64,000 nucleotides of DNA from a bacterium BRH_c32 (GCA_001516025.1 LOEU01000019.1:1-64000), one strand, 5' to 3'; counted from the first letter of the stretch, positions 17,904 through 25,800 are shown. Translations and numbers: made by a program. Notes: generated by a model not told the origin, from the sequence alone.

Positions 17904-19010
17904 TCAATAAAAAATAAATGTACCGGGGAGATTGTTTTTAGTAATTGTTTTATAGTTCAATCCGGTAGTTTTTTTAATTACTTCGGCAACGAGCCAGATA
18001 GAATCGCCATTAAATTTGGTTGTAATATTTTTATTTTTGAAATTGCCTTCACTTCGGAATTCCACTCCGTAAATTCTTTCTAATTTTTTGAATACATCTA
18101 TTAATGGAGTGTTTTCAAAAACAATAATATTATCTTTCCAGCCGATAGCTTTTTCGTGATTGAACGAATTTATTTCTGATCGTTTATTGTTATAGTTATA
18201 GACCCATTGCTGATTAGGGGATAAAATAGTAGAAGAGCGGGCGTTTTTAGTATCATTGCTATTTTCATTTTCGGGTGTGATTTTCACTTTTCCTTCAAGA
18301 AGTGAAACGGAGATAATTTCTTCATCATGGAATGCGGAGACATTAAATTTGGTGCCGAGTACGGTAGTGGAGAATCCGGCTGAATGGACATTGAACTTCC
18401 TGTCGTTACTATTGCGGACTTCAAAATATGCCTCACCTGTGAGATAAATATCTCTTGAATTTCCGGAGAATGAATTGGGATATCTCAATTTGCTTTCGGA
18501 ATTAAGAATAACTTTGGAATTATCGGGGAGTAATATTTCTGCTTTTTCTCCCGCAAGAGTGATTTTCTCATTCCAAATGATACTATCCGAAGAATTACCG
18601 ACCGGTGAATTGAAATAATTATATCCCGCGTAACCGGCAATAAGTGCAATTAAAACGATCGTTAATGCAAATGAGTATCTTCTGAAATAGAATGAAAGCG
18701 ATTCTAGTAAACTTGGTCTATATTCGGGGATATAGGAAGAATTGATAGATTTCTCGGCTGCGGATTGCGGAGCTGATTCGTTACTGATTTCCTGTTGTGC
18801 CTCAATTTTATTTTTAAAATTCGCCCATTCGGAATCGGTATTCCAATTTAGATTATCGGGAGTAAGAAGCCATATTTTTTTTAGTTCTTCAAACTGTGAT
18901 CTATTTTTGGGATCTTTCTCCAGCCATAATTGCACATTTCTCATCTCCTCATAAGAGGATTGATTAGCCAAATATCGAAGGAGGCGATCCATTTCGTCAT
19001 TCTTAATCAT
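17904..19010 (-). CDS. FecR-type anti-sigma factor
   Basis: 368 residues: a cytoplasmic N-terminal part that would hold the sigma factor, one membrane segment (about 112-132), a periplasmic FecR domain (LAGEKAEILLPDNSKVILN, YLTGEAYFEV, VLGTKFNVSA, VSLLEGKVKI) and a C-terminal DUF4974-like domain. Known family members bind the STN domain of the receptor and release or activate the ECF sigma factor when ligand arrives. It lies between the sigma gene and the STN receptor, the standard order. Confidence 0.92.
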   Translation of the reverse strand: MIKNDEMDRLLRYLANQSSYEEMRNVQLWLEKDPKNRSQFEELKKIWLLTPDNLNWNTDSEWANFKNKIEAQQEISNESAPQSAAEKSINSSYIPEYRPSLLESLSFYFRRYSFALTIVLIALIAGYAGYNYFNSPVGNSSDSIIWNEKITLAGEKAEILLPDNSKVILNSESKLRYPNSFSGNSRDIYLTGEAYFEVRNSNDRKFNVHSAGFSTTVLGTKFNVSAFHDEEIISVSLLEGKVKITPENENSNDTKNARSSTILSPNQQWVYNYNNKRSEINSFNHEKAIGWKDNIIVFENTPLIDVFKKLERIYGVEFRSEGNFKNKNITTKFNGDSIWLVAEVIKKTTGLNYKTITKNNLPGTFIFY

Positions 19011-19090
19011 CTACAAAAGTCCTTTATACCTTTTTTTTCTTTTTTCTAAATATTAGTACACTTAATTAGAGAGCTACCATTAAGCAATAA

Positions 19091-19690
19091 CTAATTAAAG
19101 TTTTTGAGTGCTTTCCGGAGTTTCTGAAAAGCGAGTCTCATTTGTGATTCGACTGTTTTGATTGAGAGATTTTGCAAAGCAGCCGCTTCTTTATAAGAAA
19201 AACCTTGGTCTTTAACGAGCACTAAAATCTCTCTGCATTTTTCGGGAAGATCGCTTACTGCCTTTTGGTATGCCTCTCTCAATTCTTTTTGAATATATAA
19301 TTCGAGCGGATTAGGCTCATTTTTAGTTTTCAAATCATCGGGTTCGATATCGCTCTTTTTTGAATTACCGGCATATTTAAGCCAATTAATCATCTGATTT
19401 TTTACGGCTTTATAAAGATACGATTTGATGGAACCTTTAGGCGACCAATGCTCCCTGTTTTTATAGATATTTACAAATACTTCCTGAACAATCTCTTTGG
19501 CATTATCTTTATTTCTTATTCTTATATAAACGAAATTACAGAGCGGAGCGAAGTAAGATTTAAACATAAATTCGAATGCGGCGATATCGTTATCATTAAT
19601 TCGCTTAATTAATTCGGTATCGGAACTCGGTATAGAATCTTTTTCTATAAGTTCCTTATCGACTGAATTAATGAGAAATGATAATAGCAT
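19091..19690 (-). CDS. ECF RNA polymerase sigma factor (FecI-like)
   Basis: 199 residues with sigma region 2 (about 30-95; AFEFMFKSYFAPLCNF, NAKEIVQEVFVNIYK) and region 4 (about 140-195; LPEKCREILVLV, GFSYKEAAALQNLS, KTVESQMRLAFQKLRK). It should direct transcription of the receptor and glycosidase genes that follow once FecR signals. It heads the pectin-type locus with 80 bases to the FecR gene. An extension of about 20 residues precedes region 2, so the exact start is not certain. Confidence 0.9.
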   Translation of the reverse strand: MLLSFLINSVDKELIEKDSIPSSDTELIKRINDNDIAAFEFMFKSYFAPLCNFVYIRIRNKDNAKEIVQEVFVNIYKNREHWSPKGSIKSYLYKAVKNQMINWLKYAGNSKKSDIEPDDLKTKNEPNPLELYIQKELREAYQKAVSDLPEKCREILVLVKDQGFSYKEAAALQNLSIKTVESQMRLAFQKLRKALKNFN

Positions 19691-19765
19691 TCGTTTACCT
19701 TAAATACGTTTGCTGAAATATAACATAAACAATTCATAAAAATAAATAGAAGGAGACCATATTAA

Positions 19766-19895
19766 ATAAACATAGGGTAAATGGTGAGGTCGGTTTTGGA
19801 ATAGAATTATTACCTGCCGATTTGTAAAAGAAACTGTTACAAATATGTACATATTTGTATCAAGTTTCGATACACTTTTAGGGATGTCATATCAG
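19766..19895 (-). pseudogene. ghost copy of the DUF4143-type ATPase gene (ends only)
   Basis: On the reverse strand the region matches the upstream palindromic region of the ATPase gene at 21613-21690, and is joined within about 20 bases to a match for the gene's last codons and stop at 20418-20462 (both encode TIYPMFI followed by a stop). The whole central coding region is absent. The repeat pair therefore marks a second ATPase copy that was reduced to its two ends. It includes a 22-bp perfect palindrome (19838-19859). Confidence 0.75.
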
Positions 19896-19914
19896 ATTAG
19901 AATATTTTATCTAA

Positions 19915-20139
19915 TTAGTTAGCGAGGAATTCATCAACAGAAATATCAGCTTGGTCTAAAATTGATTTTAAAGTACCTTCAGGAATATCACCTGTGTGTT
20001 TCGGTACGGTAATGTATCGATTAGTTAATATATTAAAAAATATTTGATGGCTTCCTTTTCCGCTTCTTAGGAAAACGAATCCAAATCGCTTCAATTTTTT
20101 TATTACTTCTCTGTACTTAAAACCAGAAAGTTTTCCCAT
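19915..20139 (-). CDS. hicA: HicA-type mRNA interferase toxin
   Basis: 74 residues with the HicA double-stranded-RNA-binding-like fold: a basic N-terminus (FKYREVIKKLKRFGF), the catalytic histidine in GKGSHQIF, and the end VPKHTGDIPEGTLKSIL. HicA toxins cut mRNA and tmRNA. It follows hicB with 6 bases between, so the order is antitoxin then toxin. The pair lies between the ghost ATPase copy and the intact ATPase gene. Confidence 0.88.
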   Translation of the reverse strand: MGKLSGFKYREVIKKLKRFGFVFLRSGKGSHQIFFNILTNRYITVPKHTGDIPEGTLKSILDQADISVDEFLAN

Positions 20140-20145
20140 TTATGA

Positions 20146-20382
20146 TTATGCAGTCTCAATTATTAAAGGGAGATCAAATTTCAACATACTCTCGGTGATG
20201 CCGTATGAAATTTTTGCTTTTTTATTCTGGGCTTCGAGAAGTTTTTCGGAAATATCAATTGCAATTTCTATTGTCTCTTCGAGTGTTTTCCCTTGTGCTA
20301 TCAATCCTTGGACATCTTTAGAAGTTGCTAAGTAGTAACCTTCGGGAAGTTTTTCGATATGTAGATTTATTGTTTTCTTCAT
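20146..20382 (-). CDS. hicB: HicB-type antitoxin
   Basis: 78 residues with the HicB partial RNase H fold (LHIEKLPEGYYLATSKDVQGL, then GKTLEETIEIAIDISEKLL). It would bind and block HicA. A separate C-terminal DNA-binding domain is not evident; the protein is short. A GTTAGGC heptamer lies 21 bases upstream of the start, as before an integron cassette gene, but no matching attC is seen downstream of hicA, so I treat that as chance. Confidence 0.85.
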   Translation of the reverse strand: MKKTINLHIEKLPEGYYLATSKDVQGLIAQGKTLEETIEIAIDISEKLLEAQNKKAKISYGITESMLKFDLPLIIETA

Positions 20383-20417
20383 AATTTAATTTAATAAATA
20401 AGCCTAACTCTATCAAG

Positions 20418-21602
20418 TTAAATGAACATAGGGTAAATGGTGCAGTCGGTTTTAGAATAGTTTTTACTTACCAGATAATATTCGTTAATATTGAGCGTGG
20501 TGCAGAGTGATTTTAGTTTAGTCAAATCCTTATCCACCGCATTAAGTTTTACTTCAAAAGCGGTTTTTTTATTTAATATAAAATCGATCTCCGAAGTATT
20601 TCGTTTGTTATAAAATGAGAGTTCGCCATAGTGAGAGAGTTGATTGGCAATCGCATTCTCGAAAAGTTGTCCTTCATTTACACGTGCGATAATATTAAGC
20701 AAACCATTATCGGCGAAATAGATTTTTTTACCACCTGCCACGGAGCGATCGATTGATGAGGTGAATTTTGGGATTAATTTTATAAAGAATATTGCTTCAA
20801 GAAATTCGATAAATGAATAAAGTTTAGTGCGAGGAACGGAAAGCTCGGAAGATATTTTTGTTATATCAAGAATATTTCCGGTGCGTGGGACAAGCAGTAA
20901 AATCAGATCGCGCAGTTCTTTCACATCCTTGAAGTCAGATAATATTTTCAAATCTTTTTCGTAGAACGAACTAAAAATATTATTAAGGACTAATGATTTA
21001 GTTTTTATATCTTTTGTAAGAGCCACTTCTGGGAATCCGCCGAATTGCAGGTAATCATTATAATCGGTTTCATATTCCTTATAATCCAAAAGAGATTTCT
21101 TCGTTAAATCGGAGAAGTGTATTTTCACTTCTCCAATATTTTTATGAATCTTATTTCTGAAATAGAGGAATTCCGAAAATGATAAGGGAGGCAAGAAAAA
21201 AAGAAATTTCCTTCCTGAGAGTGATTCAGGGAAAAGATTTTTCATATAGAAATTCGACGAGCCGGTGAGAATAAATTTTACATTATAAGTATCGATTAAG
21301 TACTTAATTATTTTTGTTATCGGGGGATAATTTTGAATTTCATCGATAAAAACAAAAAGACGTTTTTTAGGTTTAGTGAATTTCTTAGTAAGGTTAGTAT
21401 AGATTGCGTCATAATCGATATTTTCAAATTGCAATGTATGAAGTGGATTCTCGAAATCGAACCAGATTTTATTGCCTTCTGTTTCGTCAAAGATTTGTTT
21501 AATGAGAGTGGTTTTACCCACCTGCCTCATACCGGTAATGATCAAGGCGTTTTTATGAACTAGATATTTTTTTAATTCCGTAAATAGGAAACGTTTTTTC
21601 AT
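20418..21602 (-). CDS. AAA-type ATPase with C-terminal DUF4143 domain
   Basis: 394 residues. Walker A GMRQVGKTT (24-32) and Walker B LFVFIDEIQ (about 101-109) mark the P-loop domain; LTGSSNFYM is the sensor segment. The C-terminal half has the winged-helix and nuclease-like DUF4143 region with NTSEIDFILNKKTAFEVK (an E-D-x-K type motif). Proteins of this family occur in many near-identical copies in Bacteroidota genomes and their function is unknown; a selfish or defence-related role has been suggested. A regulated upstream region with repeated ATTTGTAA half-sites precedes it, and a reduced ghost copy lies 1.5 kb away. Confidence 0.8.
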   Translation of the reverse strand: MKKRFLFTELKKYLVHKNALIITGMRQVGKTTLIKQIFDETEGNKIWFDFENPLHTLQFENIDYDAIYTNLTKKFTKPKKRLFVFIDEIQNYPPITKIIKYLIDTYNVKFILTGSSNFYMKNLFPESLSGRKFLFFLPPLSFSEFLYFRNKIHKNIGEVKIHFSDLTKKSLLDYKEYETDYNDYLQFGGFPEVALTKDIKTKSLVLNNIFSSFYEKDLKILSDFKDVKELRDLILLLVPRTGNILDITKISSELSVPRTKLYSFIEFLEAIFFIKLIPKFTSSIDRSVAGGKKIYFADNGLLNIIARVNEGQLFENAIANQLSHYGELSFYNKRNTSEIDFILNKKTAFEVKLNAVDKDLTKLKSLCTTLNINEYYLVSKNYSKTDCTIYPMFI

Positions 21603-21613
21603 CTTATTTACCG

Positions 21614-21654
21614 ATTTGTAATAGAAACTGTTACAAATATGTACATATTTGTAA
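21614..21654. promoter_or_regulatory. three ATTTGTAA half-sites forming palindromes upstream of the ATPase gene
   Basis: ATTTGTAA (21614-21621), its complement TTACAAAT (21631-21638) and ATTTGTAA (21647-21654) make two overlapping palindromes. The second is a perfect 24-bp palindrome (21631-21654). The gene starts at 21602. The same set, with the last base changed, is kept in the ghost copy at 19820-19860. A dimeric repressor operator is the likeliest reading. Confidence 0.6.
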
Positions 21655-21682
21655 TAAGAATCAATACACTTTTACGGACATC

Positions 21683-22795
21683 TTATCTGATATTAAAAGT
21701 AGTTGCTATAATTTGGATGATGCGGGAGGCGGAGGAGCCGTCCCAGAGTTCGGGAATTTTTCCTTTCTTATTCTCCCCTTTCATAATGATTTCAATTACG
21801 GGTTTAGCATCCTCGAATCGATCTCCGATAAGATAATTATTACCGATTTCGACAGTGCTCGGGCGTTCGGTGGTAGTGCGAATCGTGATACACGGAACTT
21901 TTAAGTATGTCGATTCTTCCTGAATTCCACCGCTATCGGTAAGGACAAATTTTGCATCTTTCACTAATTTTATAAAATCGAGATAGCCGATCGGATCAGT
22001 GAGGATAATATTCTTCGAGAGTCCGTTAAGCAATCCGTTAATTTCGAGATTCTTAATAGTGCGCGGATGAACGGGAAAAACTATCTTTAAATTTTCGGCG
22101 GTCTCGTTTAATAACGCAGTCATTGCAAGGAGCTGATCGGCATTATCAACATTAGAGGGACGGTGGAAAGTGGCTACTACATAATCGCTGCCTTCAAGAC
22201 CAAGCTCCTCGCCTATTGAAGAAAGTTCAATCTTTGGGAGATAATGAATGAGCGAATCGATCATGCAATTTCCAACGAAGTGAATTTTCTGTTCAGGCAC
22301 ACCTTCATTCGTGAGATTTTGCATTCCGCTGATTTCGGTAACGAAAAGAAGATCGGAGATTGAGTCAGTAAGGATGCGGTTAATCTCTTCGGGCATTGCT
22401 CGATCGCCGCTTCGGAGACCTGCTTCGACATGTGCGACTTTGATACCGAGTTTAACTGCCGTGAGCGAGCATGCGATCGTGGAATTAACATCGCCGACTA
22501 CGATTATCAAATCAGGTTTTTCAGAGAGAAGAATTTTTTCAAACTCGATCATCACTCGTGCGGTCTGCTCGGCATGCGATCCCGATCCGATACCGAGATA
22601 AAAATCGGGCTTGGGAAGTTCGAGATCATCGAAGAAAACTTTCGACATTTTTTCATCATAATGCTGACCGGTATGGCAGATAAGATGTTGAATGGAATTT
22701 CCGTTTGAGGAATTGTATAAAGCAAATGCTTTATGCAGCGGAGCAACTTTCATAAAATTAGGACGAGCACCGACAACTGAGATAATTTTTTTCAT
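21683..22795 (-). CDS. wecB: UDP-N-acetylglucosamine 2-epimerase, non-hydrolysing (WecB-type)
   Basis: 370 residues of the GT-B-fold epimerase family: VGARPNFMKVAPL at the start, HTGQHYDEKMS, GDVNSTIAC, HVEAGLRSGDRAMPEEINR and DSGGIQEES. The family interconverts UDP-GlcNAc and UDP-ManNAc, or the related 2,3-diacetamido uronic acids (WbpI-type). The neighbouring WbpB-like gene favours the second role as an inference. The gene stands apart from the main polysaccharide locus by 13 kb, with 375 bp between it and wbpB. Confidence 0.9.
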   Translation of the reverse strand: MKKIISVVGARPNFMKVAPLHKAFALYNSSNGNSIQHLICHTGQHYDEKMSKVFFDDLELPKPDFYLGIGSGSHAEQTARVMIEFEKILLSEKPDLIIVVGDVNSTIACSLTAVKLGIKVAHVEAGLRSGDRAMPEEINRILTDSISDLLFVTEISGMQNLTNEGVPEQKIHFVGNCMIDSLIHYLPKIELSSIGEELGLEGSDYVVATFHRPSNVDNADQLLAMTALLNETAENLKIVFPVHPRTIKNLEINGLLNGLSKNIILTDPIGYLDFIKLVKDAKFVLTDSGGIQEESTYLKVPCITIRTTTERPSTVEIGNNYLIGDRFEDAKPVIEIIMKGENKKGKIPELWDGSSASRIIQIIATTFNIR

Positions 22796-22967
22796 TTAAT
22801 TACTATTAATATTTTAGAAAATATGTAAAGATTAAATATAAGAAAATAATTGTCGCCGAATAAGGTTTTGGTGGGTGGAAACTCTCAAATATTTTAGTGG
22901 GAGAAATTCCTTGAACAATTCAATTATTTTTCCATTATTTAAGTAGTCAGAACGTTCCTATTATTTT

Positions 22968-23017
22968 GGGCTACAAAATTCGAGCGGATAGCCCTAAAGA
23001 GTTATTCGCTTTTTTTT
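22968..23017 (+). terminator. hairpin with T-run, overlapping an alternative hairpin
   Basis: AGCGGATA (22983-22990) pairs with TATTCGCT (23003-23010) and is followed by eight Ts, an intrinsic terminator shape on the forward strand. GGGCTA (22968-22973) can instead pair with TAGCCC (22989-22994), which would break the first hairpin. No forward gene lies upstream within 300 bp. The rest of 22796-22967 holds nothing I recognise. Confidence 0.45.
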
Positions 23018-23076
23018 ATTGAAATAGTTTATAGTCAGAATTGAAATATGCTTTTTAAAAATTCCTTGCATATTCA

Positions 23077-23149
23077 GCCCTGATAGCTCAATGGATAGAG
23101 TAACATTCTGACTAAGTGTTGTGTGAGAGTTTGAACCTCTCTCGGGGTG
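23077..23149 (+). tRNA. tRNA-like cloverleaf, probable degenerate tRNA (anticodon loop reads GAC)
   Basis: The 73 bases fold by hand into a complete cloverleaf: acceptor 7 bp (with G1:T72 and one more wobble), D stem GCTC/GAGT, anticodon stem ACATT/AGTGT with loop CTGACTA, variable TGTGT, T stem GAGAG/CTCTC with loop TTTGAAC. The D arm and 3' part resemble bacterial tRNA-Arg. Several normally fixed bases are wrong: C56 is T, position 37 is T, and no CCA is encoded. I judge it a decayed or non-standard tRNA rather than a normal gene. It lies 22 bases from the end of the broken wbpB gene, on the other strand. Confidence 0.5.
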
Positions 23150-23170
23150 CCCGCTAAATTTGAAATAGAG

Positions 23171-24202
23171 TTAAATAATCTTTGGGACTAATTCTGCGGT
23201 GCGGATGGAGTGAGTGAGTTCTATCGAGGGGCGGGCATCGGAAATCGATAGACCTTCGCCTGCAAGAGTACGGCGATAGACTTAGGTATGAAGATCGGTG
23301 AAACCATCAGTAAAATTAATCTCTTGACCGTCAATCGTGAGTGAGCGAAAAGTGGGGCTTCCCTTTTCGATTGCCTCTGAAGGGAGATCATTTCCGGCGA
23401 TAGAAAGATACCAATCGACCGAAGCATTCTCGAAAGTAAGTTCACCTTTCATCTTATCGGAATTGCGAATGAAAACTTTGGAATCTTTAACCGGACCGAA
23501 AAGCCATATAAGCAGATCGAAGAGATGAATACCGATATTAACGGCGATGCCGCCCGATTTTTCTTCATTCCCCTTCCATGAATAGTGATACCAATTTCCA
23601 CGCTTAGTGATGTAAGTGAGTTTCACTTTGTGAAGCCGTGGCTTACTAGGAGATAATTGGAAATTATTCTGCTGGTCTATCGCAGGGATATTGAAATTTT
23701 CGGTTTCAGAAGATTTCTGAGGATCATTCAAAATTCTATCCGGAGATTGACCAACGCCAATAATAGAAGCTCCGGATTGAGATAGTTTATTTTTGAGGGA
23801 CAGGAGTTCGGGATGATAGCGGAGCTGCATCACGGAGAAAACTTTTTTACCCGTTCTTTCTTGAATAAGTTCGAGCGCATCGAGATTCCACAGATTAATC
23901 ACAAGCGGCTTTTCGCAAATCACATCGCAGCCGGCATTAAGAGCAAGTCGAATATGTGTATCATGCAAAAAATTCGGCGAACAGATAGAGACATAATCGA
24001 TTTTGTTAATGTGTGAATTGATAAATCGTTCGAAGCGTGAATAATCGGTGAAGAAAAGGGACTCGGGGAAATAGTGATCGAGAATACCGACCGAATCGTG
24101 CGGATCGAACGAAGCGACTAGATTAGCTCCGATATCATGAATAGCTTTAAGATGGCGCGGAGCCACATATCCGGCAGTACCGATAAGTGCGAATGATTTC
24201 AA
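23171..24202 (-). pseudogene. wbpB: UDP-N-acetyl-glucosaminuronate 3-dehydrogenase (WbpB/WlbA-type), interrupted by an in-frame stop
   Basis: The first 306 codons encode a Gfo/Idh/MocA oxidoreductase very like WbpB: IGTAGYVAPRHLKAIHDIG nucleotide-binding start, DYVSICSPNFLHDTHI, CDVICEKPLV with the catalytic EKP lysine, and WYHYSWKG...GGIAVNIGIHLFD. WbpB oxidises UDP-GlcNAcA at C3. After GFTDLHT the reading frame meets TAA (23284-23282) and then continues in the same frame for 36 codons (VYRRTLAGEG and DARPSIELTHSIRTAELVP) that match the family's normal C-terminus, up to a second stop at 23171. One base change (CAA to TAA) explains it. The short product lacks the last helix and may be unstable, or the stop is read through. 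Confidence 0.8.
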
Positions 24203-24255
24203 GAAAGTCCCAAAAATTAATTCCCCAAATTTAAGAATAATTTATTTAGTAATAA

Positions 24256-24873
24256 TCATCCCCTTTTGATGATGCGTTGGAGTTGGACGATGGGAGCTAG
24301 GAGATCGATTTTATTCCTGTTAATAACGAGCGGATCATATATTTTATTTTCGGAAATTAGATGTATCTCGTTTTTGGAAGATTCTTTAAATCGTTTTATT
24401 ACCTGATCACCATCGGTAAATCGAACAGCCACAATATCATCTATTTTAGGAATTAAGTTAGCGTCAATAAGTACGAGGTCGCCATCCTCCAAAACGGGCT
24501 GCATACTATTACCTCTGACAATAGTTGAGAAGCATTTTTCTTTTACGGGGTGATTAAAAAATGCGCGGTCATCGGCATGAATATCTAACCGATCTAAAGG
24601 TATAAGACCGATTTTAGAGAGTACGGGGAAATCGTTATATCGAGAAGGATATTTACCTCCGGCGGATTGATTGCCTGTAAGAACATAATTAATATTTATA
24701 CCCATATCGGCAAGTTTTTGAAGTATTAAACCACCGGGCACAAATTGGGATGTAAGATAATTTTGCATCTGCTGCGGAATTATGTCTATCGATAAAGAGA
24801 ATGATCTGACCGATTTATATTTCTTAAGTATCTCTTCTCTTAATCTATCGCCAATACTTTTTTTCTTTGTCAT
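24256..24873 (-). CDS. phage-type repressor with S24 self-cleaving domain
   Basis: 205 residues. The N-terminal 70 residues form a helix-turn-helix region (RSFSLSIDIIPQQMQNYL), and the C-terminal part is a LexA/CI-type S24 peptidase: serine in RGNSMQPVLEDGDLV and lysine in DQVIKRF. Such repressors keep a prophage silent and cleave themselves after DNA damage with RecA. It is read away from the early genes at 25000 with a 126-bp control region between them, the usual lysogeny switch layout. Confidence 0.88.
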   Translation of the reverse strand: MTKKKSIGDRLREEILKKYKSVRSFSLSIDIIPQQMQNYLTSQFVPGGLILQKLADMGININYVLTGNQSAGGKYPSRYNDFPVLSKIGLIPLDRLDIHADDRAFFNHPVKEKCFSTIVRGNSMQPVLEDGDLVLIDANLIPKIDDIVAVRFTDGDQVIKRFKESSKNEIHLISENKIYDPLVINRNKIDLLAPIVQLQRIIKRG

Positions 24874-24999
24874 TTAAGACCTATTTTTTAATTTTGTAAA
24901 GTGTATATAAGATAATTCGCTTATATCATTGTTATAATATTAATTAATTATGCGACTAATTGCAAGATAGTGCAACTTAGTGCATATAAAGGAGATAAG
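24874..24999. promoter_or_regulatory. divergent control region with three TGCA boxes at 10-bp spacing
   Basis: Between the repressor and the early operon. TGCA occurs at 24961, 24971 and 24981, exactly 10 bp apart, with TGCAA and a following TAG in the first two. The last box ends just before the AAAGGAG ribosome site of the next gene. TATAAT in GTTATAATATT gives a possible forward -10. The same three-box pattern is found at the start of the terminase operon. Confidence 0.55.
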
Positions 25000-25197
25000 A
25001 TGGAAGAAAATTCTGTTCCGAAATTACTCTCTATTAAACGAGCTGCTCAAGAAGTAGGATTAAGCAGAAACAAATTAGCAGAATTAATCAAAGAGAACCT
25101 TATTCCTGTAATAGTAATACCCGGTTATAAGTTTACCAAAGTCAGTACCGATGATATCAACAGATTTATCGCCGAGCAAAGGACAAGAAAAATTTAA
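25000..25197 (+). CDS. small HTH protein, excisionase/AlpA-like
   Basis: 65 residues from ATG 25000, chosen because AAAGGAG stands 5 bases before it; an in-frame GTG at 24970 lies inside the TGCA boxes. LLSIKRAAQEVGLSRNKLAELIKENLIP is a winged-helix MerR/excisionase-type DNA-binding motif. In phages and phage satellites such proteins excise the element or switch on its operons. It may be the protein that reads the TGCA boxes; that is a guess from position. Confidence 0.7.
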   Translation: MEENSVPKLLSIKRAAQEVGLSRNKLAELIKENLIPVIVIPGYKFTKVSTDDINRFIAEQRTRKI

Positions 25198-25215
25198 TTA
25201 ATTATGGAGGATACG

Positions 25216-25800
25216 ATGGGCAGGCCGATTAAGATGAACGCTGTCTTTTTTTTTCATGAAGCAGATGCAAGCAGTGATGAAAAAATATTATATCTCGAAT
25301 CGAAATATGGAATCGAGGGATATGCATTTTATTTTAAGATGTTAGAAGCATTAACGAGATCGAATAATTTCGAGCTTCATTACAATGCGATAACATTGAA
25401 TGCATTGGCAAAAAGGTTCGGTATCGAAGCAGATCGATTCAATGATATAATTGAGGATTGCATTAATCCGGAAGTGGCGATATTGAAACGGAATAATGGA
25501 ACTATCTATTCGGAAGGATTAAAAAAGCGGATGGAGCCATTAATGGAGAAGCGGCTTAAAGGGAGAATGCAATACGAAACCGGAAGTAATTTCGGCGGCA
25601 GAAAAAAGAAAAATATCGAAAAAAATAAAATTTCTGCTTCCGAAACTACACATAAGAGAAGAGAAGATAATAGAATAGAAGATAAGAGAAGAGAAGATAA
25701 GAGAAAAGAAAAGAGTGTGAGAGAAGAAAGGAGAGGATCGAAGAATGGTTCGGATATATCCCGGATTATTATCGAAAGTAGGTCTGACTCCCCTTCATAG
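25216..25800 (+). CDS. replication-initiator-like protein (Lin1244/Lin1753 N-terminal domain)
   Basis: 194 residues from ATG 25216, which has GGAGG 5 bases upstream. Residues 1-115 (FFFHEADASSDEKILYLESK, GYAFYFKMLEAL) match the Lin1244/Lin1753-type domain of phage replisome organisers. The last 60 residues are almost only K, R, E and D, from a purine-only DNA tract, and may bind DNA or be disordered. It overlaps the helicase-loader gene by 56 bases in another frame. It probably opens the element's replication origin. Confidence 0.7.
   Translation: MGRPIKMNAVFFFHEADASSDEKILYLESKYGIEGYAFYFKMLEALTRSNNFELHYNAITLNALAKRFGIEADRFNDIIEDCINPEVAILKRNNGTIYSEGLKKRMEPLMEKRLKGRMQYETGSNFGGRKKKNIEKNKISASETTHKRREDNRIEDKRREDKRKEKSVREERRGSKNGSDISRIIIESRSDSPS

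Noticed and set aside
20403..20409. GCCTAAC core upstream of hicB, like a second integron cassette border
   Set aside because: A seven-base match is expected several times by chance in 64 kb, no attC-like palindrome is found downstream of hicA, and the region is better explained by the ATPase repeats.
23077..23149. Idea that the tRNA-like sequence is a suppressor of the wbpB stop
   Set aside because: The loop reads GAC, not a TAA-reading anticodon, and T33/anticodon spacing does not allow a shifted reading.
23221..23445. 74-codon reverse ORF over the end of wbpB
   Set aside because: It is in another frame; the frame that matches the family is the one interrupted by the TAA at 23284.
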